Both the position numbers and the translations under genes were made by a program. The notes under the pieces are model-generated. The model ran no database searches. It was not told where the DNA came from and saw nothing but the letters and a program-made list of their open reading frames with translations. Positions 1 to 6,693 of a stretch of DNA of 16,965 bases are shown here, in pieces. The DNA comes from UBA6115 sp964346355 (GTDB taxonomy: Bacteria; Bacillota; Clostridia; Christensenellales; Aristaeellaceae), in NCBI GenBank assembly GCA_964346355.1, contig CAYFUH010000034.1, positions 1 to 16,965 on the forward strand, read 5' to 3'. Every line of letters begins with the position of its first letter. The first letter of the stretch is position 1.

Positions 1-1
1 T

Positions 2-1186
2 ATGAATCGTGGGATCACTCCTCCACCACAATTTCCGCCACCTGAGCGCCTGGCGGCCTTTGGCAAGGAATACGGCCTTTTAGACAACCAGCTGTTTTCA
101 GACTGGGCGCAGGCGCTACATACTGTGCCAGCAAGCGCTCTCATCAACGCGACGCCGGACCGCGCGCATTATGAGACCACCATCGCAGCGCTGAAGAAGG
201 GGCTGCATGTGCTGCTGGAAAAGCCCATCTCCCCCAATGAGGCGCAAACCCGCCATATTGTGGAACTGGCGGAGGAGAAGGGCCTGATTGTGATGGTGTG
301 CCATGTGCTGCGCTACGCGCCCTTCTTTGACAAAATCAAGGAGCTGATTCAAAGCGGGGCGATTGGGGACATCACCAACCTGGTTTTGACCGAGAACGTC
401 GCCAACTGGCATTTTGCCCATTCCTTTGTGCGGGGCATTTTCCGGCGGGAGGATCAAGCCAGCCCCTTCATCCTGGCCAAGTCCTGCCATGACCTGGACA
501 TGATCCTCTATTTAACCGAAAAGAACTGCGTCTCTGTGATGAGCGAGGGCAGCCTGAGCCATTTTACCGCGGAAAACGCCCCGCCCGGCGCGCCCGCGCG
601 CTGTTTGGACGGTTGCCCGCATGAGCAGACCTGCCCCTATTTCGCGCCCAGGCTCTACCTCAAGCCCATCAGCTATGTGGGCTGGCCGGCCAATGTGATC
701 TCCACCGACACATCCTTTGCCGCGCGCTATGAGGCGCTTAAGACTGGTCCCTACGGTTGCTGCGTGTACCGCAGTGACAACGACGTGTGCGACCGGCAAT
801 CCGCGCTGTTTGTGCTGGAGGACAATGTGCTGGCCACCTTTGTGATGACCGGGTTTTCCAGCGAGAACACCCGCGTCTTGCGGATTTACGGCACCAAGGG
901 CGACATCCAGGGGCATTTGGACAAGGGCGAGATTTTGGTCACCAAGTTTTTGGACCATGTGCAGGAAGCGCATCATATTGATGTCCAGACCTTGATTTCC
1001 GGCCATGGCGGCGGGGACACCCGCCTGCTGGCGGATTTTGCGGCTGCCCTGCGCGGGGAGCGTGACAATATCCGGACCTCAGCGCGCGTATCGCTGCAAA
1101 GCCATTTGATGGCTTACGCCGCGGAGCAAAGCCGGGCGACAGGCCAGCGTGTGTACATCAAGGCAACAGGAGGAACATCACCATGA
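2..1186 (+). CDS. Gfo/Idh/MocA family oxidoreductase, 5' partial
   Basis: NAD(P)-dependent sugar or sugar-acid dehydrogenase family. The visible 394 residues include the second half of the Rossmann fold (ATPDRAH at 50-56, the family EKP motif at 73-75) and the C-terminal alpha/beta domain with KSCHDLD (160-166). A Cys cluster follows (C201, C205, C211, then CC at 253-254 and C263), which I recall from a Bacillota subgroup of this family. The N-terminal GxGxxG strand and roughly 40 residues are missing, so the true start lies left of the window and the ATG at base 2 is probably internal. The first dozen residues are proline-rich and do not resemble the expected beta strand. The stop overlaps the next ATG by 4 bp (ATGA), so the two genes are probably co-translated. 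The partner suggests a hexuronate-related substrate; the exact substrate cannot be read from sequence. Confidence 0.85.
   Translation: MNRGITPPPQFPPPERLAAFGKEYGLLDNQLFSDWAQALHTVPASALINATPDRAHYETTIAALKKGLHVLLEKPISPNEAQTRHIVELAEEKGLIVMVCHVLRYAPFFDKIKELIQSGAIGDITNLVLTENVANWHFAHSFVRGIFRREDQASPFILAKSCHDLDMILYLTEKNCVSVMSEGSLSHFTAENAPPGAPARCLDGCPHEQTCPYFAPRLYLKPISYVGWPANVISTDTSFAARYEALKTGPYGCCVYRSDNDVCDRQSALFVLEDNVLATFVMTGFSSENTRVLRIYGTKGDIQGHLDKGEILVTKFLDHVQEAHHIDVQTLISGHGGGDTRLLADFAAALRGERDNIRTSARVSLQSHLMAYAAEQSRATGQRVYIKATGGTSP
1168..1173 (+). promoter_or_regulatory. Ribosome binding site of the epimerase gene
   Basis: A perfect AGGAGG lies 9 nt before the ATG at 1183, inside the end of the upstream oxidoreductase gene. 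It fixes the start of the epimerase and shows translation can begin there independently of coupling. Confidence 0.8.
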
Positions 1187-2622
1187 ACATCGCTTTGGAA
1201 GGCTTTACCACCTATCCCCAGTCCATCCAGCACAAAGATGGCTGCCCATTGTGCATGGCCAAAGGCCCGGAGGGGGACGTGCTGCTGGTGGTTGGCGGTG
1301 ACTTGGGCTTTGAGGGTGAACCGCACCAGGCGGGGGATACCTCCGTGTGGGTAGCGCCCAAAAACGCTGCCAACGCGGCGCGTTTGCGTACCCTGTTTCC
1401 CTTCACCGCACCCAGGCAGGGCCTGGCTGACGGCTGTTCCGTGGGCGTGGGCGACCGCCTGGGCATCGCAACCCCGGGGCATTTGCGCGTCTTTTCGCGC
1501 AGGCACAATGTCTTCCCCGTGTTGGCGCAGCAATCCATCCGGGAGCTGAACCTGACCAAACGCACCTATGAGGATGTGCTGAATGCTGCCAGCTTCGCGG
1601 TCTTCAGAGAAGGCTTCACCCGCGGCTTTGGCGCAGACGGGGATCATTTGAAAACCAGGGAGGAAATTTCCTACGCGCTGGACTGCGGGTTTTCCATGAT
1701 TACCCTGGACTGCAGCGAGTATATCCGAGGCGACGTGATGGGGATGAGCCTGGCGCAGATTAAGCGCGAACACAGCCCGGATCAGGAAGCCGGCGCGCGG
1801 TATGTGAACCGGACCTTTGCGCTTAAAGACGGCCAGCGGCTGACCTTTGATGAGGAAGCCTATTTAAGGGCTTCGCTTATCTATGACAAGGCGATCGCGT
1901 TTATTGAGCAGATCTATCGGGATTTCATCAAAGGGCAGCCTGTTGACTTTGAGATCTCCATTGATGAGACCAATACCCCCACCAGCCCGCTGCAGCACTT
2001 CTATGTGGCAAGCGAGCTGATGCGCCGCGGCATCACATACCAATCCTTGGCGCCCCGCTTTTGCGGTGAGTTCCAAAAGGGCATTGATTACATCGGGGAC
2101 CTGGCGCAGTTTGAGGACGAGCTGAGCGTCCACGCCGCCATCGCCCGCCATTTTGGCTACAAGATCAGCGTGCATTCGGGTTCGGACAAGTTTTCTGTCT
2201 TCCCGGCGGTGGGCAGGCAAACGCAGGGCGTGTTCCACCTGAAAACAGCCGGCACCAACTGGCTGGAGGCCGTCCGCCTAATCGCCATGAAGGACCCGGC
2301 CCTCTACCGCAAAATCCACGCCTTCGCACTGGAGGCCTATGAGGCAGCCAGCAAGTACTACCACGTCAAGGGCCATCCGCAGGCCATCCCCAGCATTGAC
2401 AACCTGCCCGATGAGCAATTGCCCCACCTGATGGACCAGGAGGACGCGCGCCAGGTGCTGCACATCACCTATGGCCTGATCCTTACCGCCAAGGGCGAAG
2501 ACGGCAGCCCGCTGTTTCAGGACGCGCTGTATGAGCTGTGGGATACATACGCGGAGGACTACGCCGCCCTGCTTTACAAGCACATTGGCAGGCATGTGGA
2601 TTTGCTGATGGGCAAGGCATAA
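1183..2622 (+). CDS. uxaE: Tagaturonate epimerase family protein (UxaE-like)
   Basis: Predicted cytoplasmic epimerase linking D-tagaturonate and D-fructuronate in galacturonate breakdown. This is the alternative to the tagaturonate reductase/altronate route. The protein has 479 residues, the usual length for UxaE, and carries family-like blocks: SVGVGDRLGIATPGH (86-100), GFGADGDHLKT (148-158), an FEISIDET block in the middle and a HSGSDKFS segment near residue 335. The start is set by the AGGAGG 9 nt upstream, and the ATG overlaps the oxidoreductase stop. Family assignment rests on recalled motifs, not a search. Some members of this broad family may act on other ketouronates or sugar phosphates, so substrate specificity is inferred. 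A weak hairpin at 2652-2686 is the only candidate terminator after it. Confidence 0.8.
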   Translation: MNIALEGFTTYPQSIQHKDGCPLCMAKGPEGDVLLVVGGDLGFEGEPHQAGDTSVWVAPKNAANAARLRTLFPFTAPRQGLADGCSVGVGDRLGIATPGHLRVFSRRHNVFPVLAQQSIRELNLTKRTYEDVLNAASFAVFREGFTRGFGADGDHLKTREEISYALDCGFSMITLDCSEYIRGDVMGMSLAQIKREHSPDQEAGARYVNRTFALKDGQRLTFDEEAYLRASLIYDKAIAFIEQIYRDFIKGQPVDFEISIDETNTPTSPLQHFYVASELMRRGITYQSLAPRFCGEFQKGIDYIGDLAQFEDELSVHAAIARHFGYKISVHSGSDKFSVFPAVGRQTQGVFHLKTAGTNWLEAVRLIAMKDPALYRKIHAFALEAYEAASKYYHVKGHPQAIPSIDNLPDEQLPHLMDQEDARQVLHITYGLILTAKGEDGSPLFQDALYELWDTYAEDYAALLYKHIGRHVDLLMGKA

Positions 2623-2651
2623 AAACAAGACAACCCCAAACCCTGATATAA

Positions 2652-2686
2652 AAGGGCCGCGGTATCTGAAGTGATACGGCGGCCTT
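2652..2686 (-). terminator. Intrinsic terminator of the XRE-HD gene
   Basis: An imperfect stem of about 12 bp (AAGGGCCGCGGTATC pairing with GATACGGCGGCCTT, one bulge and one mismatch) is followed on the minus strand by TTTTATATC. It sits 27 bp after the minus-strand stop at 2713. It may also stop the plus-strand uronate genes, but the tail on that strand is not U-rich. Confidence 0.6.
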
Positions 2687-2712
2687 GTGTGTGGATGCCT
2701 TGGGGGATTGCT

Positions 2713-3549
2713 TTACAGCTGCGCAGTTTTGATGATGGCGTACATCAGGCTGCGGATGTGGTATTTCAGCAGGAAGCAGGCGTCCTGGTAGGGCGGGTAG
2801 CTGTCCTGCAGGGTGTTGGCCAAAGGCAGGATGAAGCGGTGGGTGTGCTCCAGGTATTCGCGCATGCGCTCCTTTTTTAACCCGCCCGCCATGGTGGCCA
2901 GGTTGTTGCACCGGTCAATCAGTTTGATGAGGGCGGCCTGGGGGTTTTGCTGGATGGCGGCGTAGTAGCTTTGGTCGTAGATGTCCTCATCCACCAGGGG
3001 CTCGCCCTTCCAGGTGAGCAGGTCCACGATGTGGCGCACCTCCTCAGTAACGGGCAGGTCACACAAACCAAATTCGCAGTCCTCCACCACGTCATGCAGC
3101 AGGATGGCGGCGATGACCCTGTCCTCCCTGATGCCCATGGCCAGGGCATGGCAGCACATGGTGAGGGGATGGTTGATGTAGGGGATGCCCGGCTCGCCCT
3201 TGCGCACCTGGTTTTTGTGCGCCTGACGCGCGAAGGGAAGGGCTTTTAAGGTTTGGGGCATGTCCTGCGCGCTGGCGGCTGATTGGATAAAGGCATACAT
3301 GCGGTCCTCATGGAAGATGCGGTCGTCCAATTCAAACAGGGGGTAAAAGCCCGCGTCCTCCTCCAGCAGGTTGCACAGCGTGGTATCCAGCGCCGCGGCA
3401 ATCGCCCACAGCTTGGCGGTTTCGGGCAGGGACTCATCCCGCTCCCAGCTGAAAACAGCCTGAGAGCTGACGCCCAATGCCTCCGCCAACTGTGCCTGGG
3501 TCAGCCCTTTGTTGACCCGCAGCTCCTCTAAACGCTTGCCCAGTTTCAT
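2713..3549 (-). CDS. XRE-family HTH fused to MESH1/SpoT-like HD hydrolase
   Basis: A two-domain, 278-residue protein. Residues 1-62 form an XRE-type helix-turn-helix (LTQAQLAEALGVSSQAVFSW at 16-35). Residues about 105-220 match the HD hydrolase domain of SpoT and of small alarmone hydrolases: AHKNQVRKGEPG (110-121), PYINHP (123-128), HDVVED (152-157) and KLIDRCNN (209-216). The metal and catalytic set H127, H152, D153, E156, D157, D212 and N216 appears complete. There is no synthetase, TGS or ACT domain. Predicted role: hydrolysis of (p)ppGpp or a related nucleotide, coupled to DNA binding. The start at 3549 is chosen over an upstream codon at 3603 because GGAGGT lies 7 nt upstream and the upstream extension runs through the promoter. 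It has its own promoter and terminator, so it is separate from the terminase operon upstream. Substrate is inferred. Confidence 0.82.
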   Translation of the reverse strand: MKLGKRLEELRVNKGLTQAQLAEALGVSSQAVFSWERDESLPETAKLWAIAAALDTTLCNLLEEDAGFYPLFELDDRIFHEDRMYAFIQSAASAQDMPQTLKALPFARQAHKNQVRKGEPGIPYINHPLTMCCHALAMGIREDRVIAAILLHDVVEDCEFGLCDLPVTEEVRHIVDLLTWKGEPLVDEDIYDQSYYAAIQQNPQAALIKLIDRCNNLATMAGGLKKERMREYLEHTHRFILPLANTLQDSYPPYQDACFLLKYHIRSLMYAIIKTAQL

Positions 3550-3574
3550 GCTGTTCACCTCCTGTCCTGGCGCT

Positions 3575-3603
3575 ATTATAAAATCTACCCCAACTTGTTT
3601 CAA
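3575..3603 (-). promoter_or_regulatory. Sigma-A-type promoter of the XRE-HD gene
   Basis: Reading the minus strand, TTGAAA (3603-3598), a 17-bp spacer and a perfect TATAAT (3580-3575) lie 25 bp before the start codon. The gene can therefore be expressed independently of the terminase operon. Confidence 0.75.
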
Positions 3604-3604
3604 G
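3594..3604. promoter_or_regulatory. Possible operator CTTGTTTCAAG
   Basis: A perfect 4-bp inverted repeat with a 3-bp centre (CTTG-TTT-CAAG) overlaps the -35 element of the XRE-HD promoter. This is the position expected for autoregulation by an XRE protein. The repeat is short and chance occurrence is possible. Confidence 0.3.
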
Positions 3605-3637
3605 CAAAGGGTGGTTGAATGAAGCGGCTGTTTTGCG

Positions 3638-4876
3638 CTATCGCAAGACCGCCTGTGCAGCGCGCGCGGTGCTGTCGCCTTCCATGGCGTAGCGCAGGGC
3701 GTCGATTAAGTGATCCGGCCCTGTGGGGCGGGGCAGGTAGCCGCCTTCGTGATCGGGCAGGTAGCGGTAGTTGAGCAATTCCTCCCGCAGGTGGGTGCAA
3801 TGGGGGGAGAGGATGATCTCCAGCTGGTTGAGCCATTGCAGGCCGTGCAGCACGCTGTCCGGCCCTTTTTTGGCGGCCAGCGCATACACGCCCAGGCGTC
3901 GTAATTCCGCGATGGATTTGGGCTCGGCCGAGTCGCAGGTGATGGGCAGTTTGCCGGCAAGGGCAAGCAGCTTTTGCGCCAGCAGGTCGTTGGTCAGGCC
4001 GGTCTGGCGAAATTCCCGCAGGATGTACAGGCGCTTGTATTTTGGGTCGTAGCTTGCCTTCACCGCGGCGGCCGGGTCCTGCGCGTAGCCAAAGTCCAGC
4101 CCGCAGCGCAGGCTGGTTGTGGGCGGGTCGCTTGGCACTTCGCCCACGCGCCAGTTGGTGAACACCGCGCCGCCCACTACGCCCCACTCACCCAGGGTGT
4201 AGACCTGGCGGAAATAGGGATCGCGCTCGTTTTCCATGCCAGCCCGGTCATCCGCCGTCAAAAAGCGGTTGTCGCGGTAGGTGGTGCGCAAAATGAGCAG
4301 CTTGTCTGTTGTAAAAATCCCCTTGTCCTCCGGAAAATCAGCAAAATACTGGCGGTAGATCCAGTGCGCGCGGGAGACAGGGTTAAAAGACAGCGTGAGC
4401 CGCTTGGTGTGCGCACTCATGCCGCGCAGGCGCTTTTCCAGCTGCTTGATGTCGTGGTAGGCGGTCTCGGTGGCCTCCTCCACCCAGATGTCGGTTAAGG
4501 CGCCTGTTTGCGGGGTGATGGATTTGATCTTCTCCACATCATCCAATCCCAAAAAGAGCAGCTGCGCGCCGTTATGCACACAGGTGATGCTCATCTCCGT
4601 CTTGTTGAGCCGGAAAAAATCAGACAGCGAAAAACGGGCGATGCACTTTTGCGCCTCTGCAAAGCAGCTGGCCCGCAGCGTGCGGGCCACCTTGCGCACA
4701 ATGAGCGTATTGCGCCCGGTGAGGGCGTCCAGCACCGCGCGGGCGGCCAAAAAAACGGATTTGCCCGAGCCCGCGCCGCCATAGAAGATTTGGGTGCGCT
4801 GTTTTGCCTGCAAATGCGGCAGGTAGCAGGCGTTGAAGGCGGAAGGGCTCACCAGCAGGCGGGGCGCCCGGCTCAT
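3638..4876 (-). CDS. terL: Phage terminase large subunit, PBSX type
   Basis: DNA-packaging motor ATPase and nuclease. The 412 residues span the normal family length. ATPase domain: Walker A GGAGSGKS (33-40), Walker B DIWVEEAT (129-136) with the catalytic Glu, and the coupling motif SFNP (163-166). Nuclease domain: LRCGLDFGYAQDP (257-268), ITCDSAEPKSIAEL (312-325) and DHLIDALRYAM (388-398). D261, D315 and D388/D392 are present as candidate RNase-H-fold metal ligands. No catalytic motif looks damaged and there is no internal stop. The start overlaps the stop of the preceding 57-aa gene (ATGA, 4873-4876). The gene that should follow in a phage (portal protein) is absent; the next gene is the XRE-HD gene with its own promoter. 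It is either a recent prophage remnant or a retained, repurposed terminase. Confidence 0.93.
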   Translation of the reverse strand: MSRAPRLLVSPSAFNACYLPHLQAKQRTQIFYGGAGSGKSVFLAARAVLDALTGRNTLIVRKVARTLRASCFAEAQKCIARFSLSDFFRLNKTEMSITCVHNGAQLLFLGLDDVEKIKSITPQTGALTDIWVEEATETAYHDIKQLEKRLRGMSAHTKRLTLSFNPVSRAHWIYRQYFADFPEDKGIFTTDKLLILRTTYRDNRFLTADDRAGMENERDPYFRQVYTLGEWGVVGGAVFTNWRVGEVPSDPPTTSLRCGLDFGYAQDPAAAVKASYDPKYKRLYILREFRQTGLTNDLLAQKLLALAGKLPITCDSAEPKSIAELRRLGVYALAAKKGPDSVLHGLQWLNQLEIILSPHCTHLREELLNYRYLPDHEGGYLPRPTGPDHLIDALRYAMEGDSTARAAQAVLR

Positions 4877-5046
4877 GGCGCGTCCTCCAGCACCTGGATG
4901 ACAAAGTCGCGCGGGGCATGGCCCTGGCTTTCCTCCTCCTGCATGCTGATGACCTTGATGAGGTCGCCCGCGGACAGCTTGCTGTCCAAAATCATCTGCC
5001 GCAGGGCTTCAAGCGCCAACTCGCGCAGGGAGTTTTGTGACGCCAT
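4873..5046 (-). CDS. Small protein upstream of terminase, possible mini small-terminase
   Basis: A 57-residue protein running from MASQNSLRELALEAL to VIQVLEDAP. It is predicted to be mostly helical, with two amphipathic helices (residues 5-20 and 26-40) and an acidic end. It lies exactly where a small terminase subunit normally sits and is tied to both neighbours: its ATG overlaps the upstream stop (TGATG at 5044-5048), and its TGA overlaps the terminase ATG. The SKLSAGDLIKVI segment (22-33) resembles the oligomerisation region of some small terminases, but there is no DNA-binding domain. I do not recognise a named family, so a terminase-partner function is inferred from position. Confidence 0.65.
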   Translation of the reverse strand: MASQNSLRELALEALRQMILDSKLSAGDLIKVISMQEEESQGHAPRDFVIQVLEDAP

Positions 5047-5414
5047 CAGGCCATCAGCGCGTCCAGCGCCCGCACGCCAAGCAGGTGCAGCCGGTAGATA
5101 TGCCGCTCTGAAAAATGCAGCGCGTCGCTGATTTGCGCGTAGCTCATCAGGCTGATGTAGCGCAGGGTGAGCACCTGGCGCTGGGCCTCGTCCGGCAAAT
5201 GAGCCAGCAGATAGTTCAACTGCTTTTGCCGGCGGCCAAGCTGCGTTTGCAGCCGCTTGTGCTCTGCCAGGTTGCGTTGGGCCTTGCGCTGCCAGTGCGC
5301 GGCGTTGGCGGCATCCTGTTGCATGTGCCGCTTGCACATGGCGGTCTCGCGCGCCAAGAGGGCGGATTTGTCCAGCAGGTCACCGTAGCTTTCCAATAAA
5401 TCCCGGGCGTTCAA
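5046..5414 (-). CDS. Sigma-70 region-4-like phage regulator (DUF1492/ArpU-like)
   Basis: A 122-residue protein. The N-terminal two thirds are a helical, charged, coiled-coil-like segment (about 10-70). The end is a sigma region 4-type HTH: LTLRYISLMSYAQISDALHF (82-101) followed by SERHIYRLH (102-110). This matches late-gene regulators found just upstream of terminase genes in Bacillota phages. Start choice: a TTG at 5414 whose TTGA overlaps the preceding stop, with AAAGGAGG 11 nt upstream. The much longer open frame to 5627 is rejected because it runs back through the HTH gene. Likely role: transcription factor for packaging or late genes, or the DNA-recognition partner of the terminase. The UUG start and slightly long spacing imply coupled, modest translation. 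Confidence 0.75.
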   Translation of the reverse strand: MNARDLLESYGDLLDKSALLARETAMCKRHMQQDAANAAHWQRKAQRNLAEHKRLQTQLGRRQKQLNYLLAHLPDEAQRQVLTLRYISLMSYAQISDALHFSERHIYRLHLLGVRALDALMA

Positions 5415-5602
5415 GATGCGGTTTGCCTCCTTTGCTCCACCAATTGGCGCAGGGCGGCCGCTTCCTGCTGTGTTAAGCCGATCTCCCCGCGCAGCTTGCG
5501 GTTGAGCGCGCTGGTGGATAAATACATCGCCTGGGCAGCCTCCCTCCTGGTAATGCCGTACAGATTCATCATTGCACGCAGCGCGCGCAGTTCCTGGGTC
5601 AT
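5411..5602 (-). CDS. Small XRE-like HTH protein, phage type
   Basis: A 63-residue protein with one helix-turn-helix: ALRAMMNLYGITRREAAQAM (8-27), turn YLS, then recognition helix TSALNRKLRG (31-40). This resembles short phage repressor or activator-like proteins of the XRE/DUF739 kind. Three in-frame starts exist (GTG 5611, ATG 5608, ATG 5602). The last is chosen because AAGGAG (5611-5616) is 8 nt upstream of it, whereas it overlaps or abuts the others. It is the first gene of the terminase operon, directly behind the promoter and LexA-like box. A role in controlling the operon is inferred. Confidence 0.72.
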   Translation of the reverse strand: MTQELRALRAMMNLYGITRREAAQAMYLSTSALNRKLRGEIGLTQQEAAALRQLVEQRRQTAS

Positions 5603-5620
5603 CCTCATCACTCCTTAAAG

Positions 5621-5634
5621 CGAACAAGTGTTCT
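5621..5634. promoter_or_regulatory. LexA/DinR-type SOS box
   Basis: CGAACAAGTGTTCT contains the perfect GAAC-N4-GTTC core of the Gram-positive SOS box (known consensus CGAACRNRYGTTYC) and differs from it only in the last base. It lies 11 bp downstream of the -10 hexamer and 4 bp before the ribosome site, where a bound repressor would block initiation. This predicts induction of the terminase operon by DNA damage. Confidence 0.72.
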
Positions 5635-5645
5635 TATTTGTTGTG

Positions 5646-5674
5646 AGTATAGAAAACGGCAGGGCGCTTGTCAA
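5646..5674 (-). promoter_or_regulatory. Strong promoter of the terminase operon
   Basis: On the minus strand, a perfect TTGACA (5674-5669), an optimal 17-bp spacer and TATACT (5651-5646, five of six matches) precede the HTH gene. This is one of the best promoter matches in the window, as expected for an element needing tight repression. Confidence 0.85.
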
Positions 5675-5729
5675 CGCGGCAGCACCAGGTGTATCCCAAA
5701 TTTGAAAAAGGGGCTGTTTTTTGAACGTG

Positions 5730-5759
5730 AAAAAACCCCCGGGACAAGCCCCGGAGGTT
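5730..5759 (-). terminator. Intrinsic terminator of the Ppx-DivIC operon
   Basis: A 10-bp GC-rich stem (AACCTCCGGG / CCCGGGGGTT on the minus strand, one mismatch) with a 6-nt loop is followed by TTTTTT. It starts 7 bp after the stop of the Ppx/GppA gene and separates that operon from the phage-type promoter. Confidence 0.9.
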
Positions 5760-5766
5760 AGAATGG

Positions 5767-6693
5767 TTAGGCGTTCATTTGTTGTTGAAACATCTCAAAT
5801 AAATAGCCGTCCGTGTTGTTGCGGGCTGTGACCTGCATGCCGCTTATGTGCAATTGCTCCATCAGCGCGGTGAGGATGACAAGCCCTGTGGGCAGGATGT
5901 GCTCCCGCCCCGGCATCATGCCGGGCAGGCTGGCGCGCTCCTTTTGCGTGAGCGGCGAAAGCCTGCGCAGGGTATCCCGCGCCTGGGTAAGTGTAAAGGC
6001 TTCATCCATCGCGCCGGTTTGCATCAGGTGCCCTTTTATCAGGCTCATCAGGGCGCTGCCCGTGCCGCCCACCAGCAAAAAGCGGGCATCCGGGGGAAGG
6101 CGCAGCCCGCGCAGGCCGTCCCTAATCACCTGGCGGGTAATTGCCAGCGCGCGCCCCATGGCCGTGAGGCTATCCACCGGGCAGGCTAAAAACAGGCGGG
6201 AGGCGCCCAGCTGCAGGCTGCGGCAGACATCCAGCCCCATACCATCACCCAGCGCGATTTCGGTTGAGCCGCCGCCGATGTCCACCACGCAGATGGGCGG
6301 GCTGTTCAAATAGGGGTAGGCAGCGCCCAGGAAGGAATACTGCGCCTCCTCCTGCCCGGTGAGCACGCGCATGGACAGCCCCGTTTCTTGTTGAAGGGCT
6401 TCTTGCAATTGGGCTGCGTTGATGCTGTCGCGCACCGCGCTGGTGGCGATTAAGCGGATCACTTGCGCGCCGGCGTCTGCCGCCTGCTGTTTCAACAAAA
6501 AAACGGCGTCAACCAGGCGGTTGATGGCCGTGTTGGACAAACCGCGCGCTTCATCCAGCGCGAGGAAAAGCCGCGTCTCAAGCCGCGAGCGCACCAGGTC
6601 TGACAGGGGCAAGCCCAAGGTGGCGCACAGCATCCGGGTGGAGTTGGAGCCAATGGCGATCACGCCGGCCCGCTTGATGTTCTCAGGGCGCAT
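5767..6693 (-). CDS. Ppx/GppA-family phosphatase, single-unit form
   Basis: ASKHA-fold exopolyphosphatase/guanosine pentaphosphatase family, 308 residues, equivalent to the N-terminal two-domain core without a C-terminal HD extension. Motifs: AIGSNSTRM (13-21), ATSAVRDS (83-90), GQEEA (113-117), VVDIGGGSTE (136-145), VGGTGSAL (208-215) and PGREHILPTG. The catalytic Glu of GQEEA and Asp138 are present. The first phosphate motif reads A-I-G-S-N-S where the family normally has D-[IL]-G-S-N-S: Ala13 replaces a conserved Asp. The ATG overlaps the upstream stop by one base (TGATG) and has no clear ribosome site, so translation is probably coupled. Expected role: polyphosphate or pppGpp turnover, though activity is uncertain given Ala13. 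Confidence 0.88.
   Translation of the reverse strand: MRPENIKRAGVIAIGSNSTRMLCATLGLPLSDLVRSRLETRLFLALDEARGLSNTAINRLVDAVFLLKQQAADAGAQVIRLIATSAVRDSINAAQLQEALQQETGLSMRVLTGQEEAQYSFLGAAYPYLNSPPICVVDIGGGSTEIALGDGMGLDVCRSLQLGASRLFLACPVDSLTAMGRALAITRQVIRDGLRGLRLPPDARFLLVGGTGSALMSLIKGHLMQTGAMDEAFTLTQARDTLRRLSPLTQKERASLPGMMPGREHILPTGLVILTALMEQLHISGMQVTARNNTDGYLFEMFQQQMNA

Noticed and set aside
3625..3645. Hairpin TTGCG-CTAT-CGCAA at the end of terL as a terminator
   Set aside because: The stem is only 5 bp, overlaps the stop codon and lacks a T-run on the minus strand.
3600..4187. Second reading frame through the terminase gene
   Set aside because: Arg/Pro/Ala-rich composition with no motif, on the same strand as a complete terminase whose motifs are all in the other frame.
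5415..5627. Long N-terminus for the sigma-region-4-like regulator
   Set aside because: It is the shadow of the 63-aa HTH gene. The TTG at 5414, with AAAGGAGG upstream and a TTGA overlap, is a better start.
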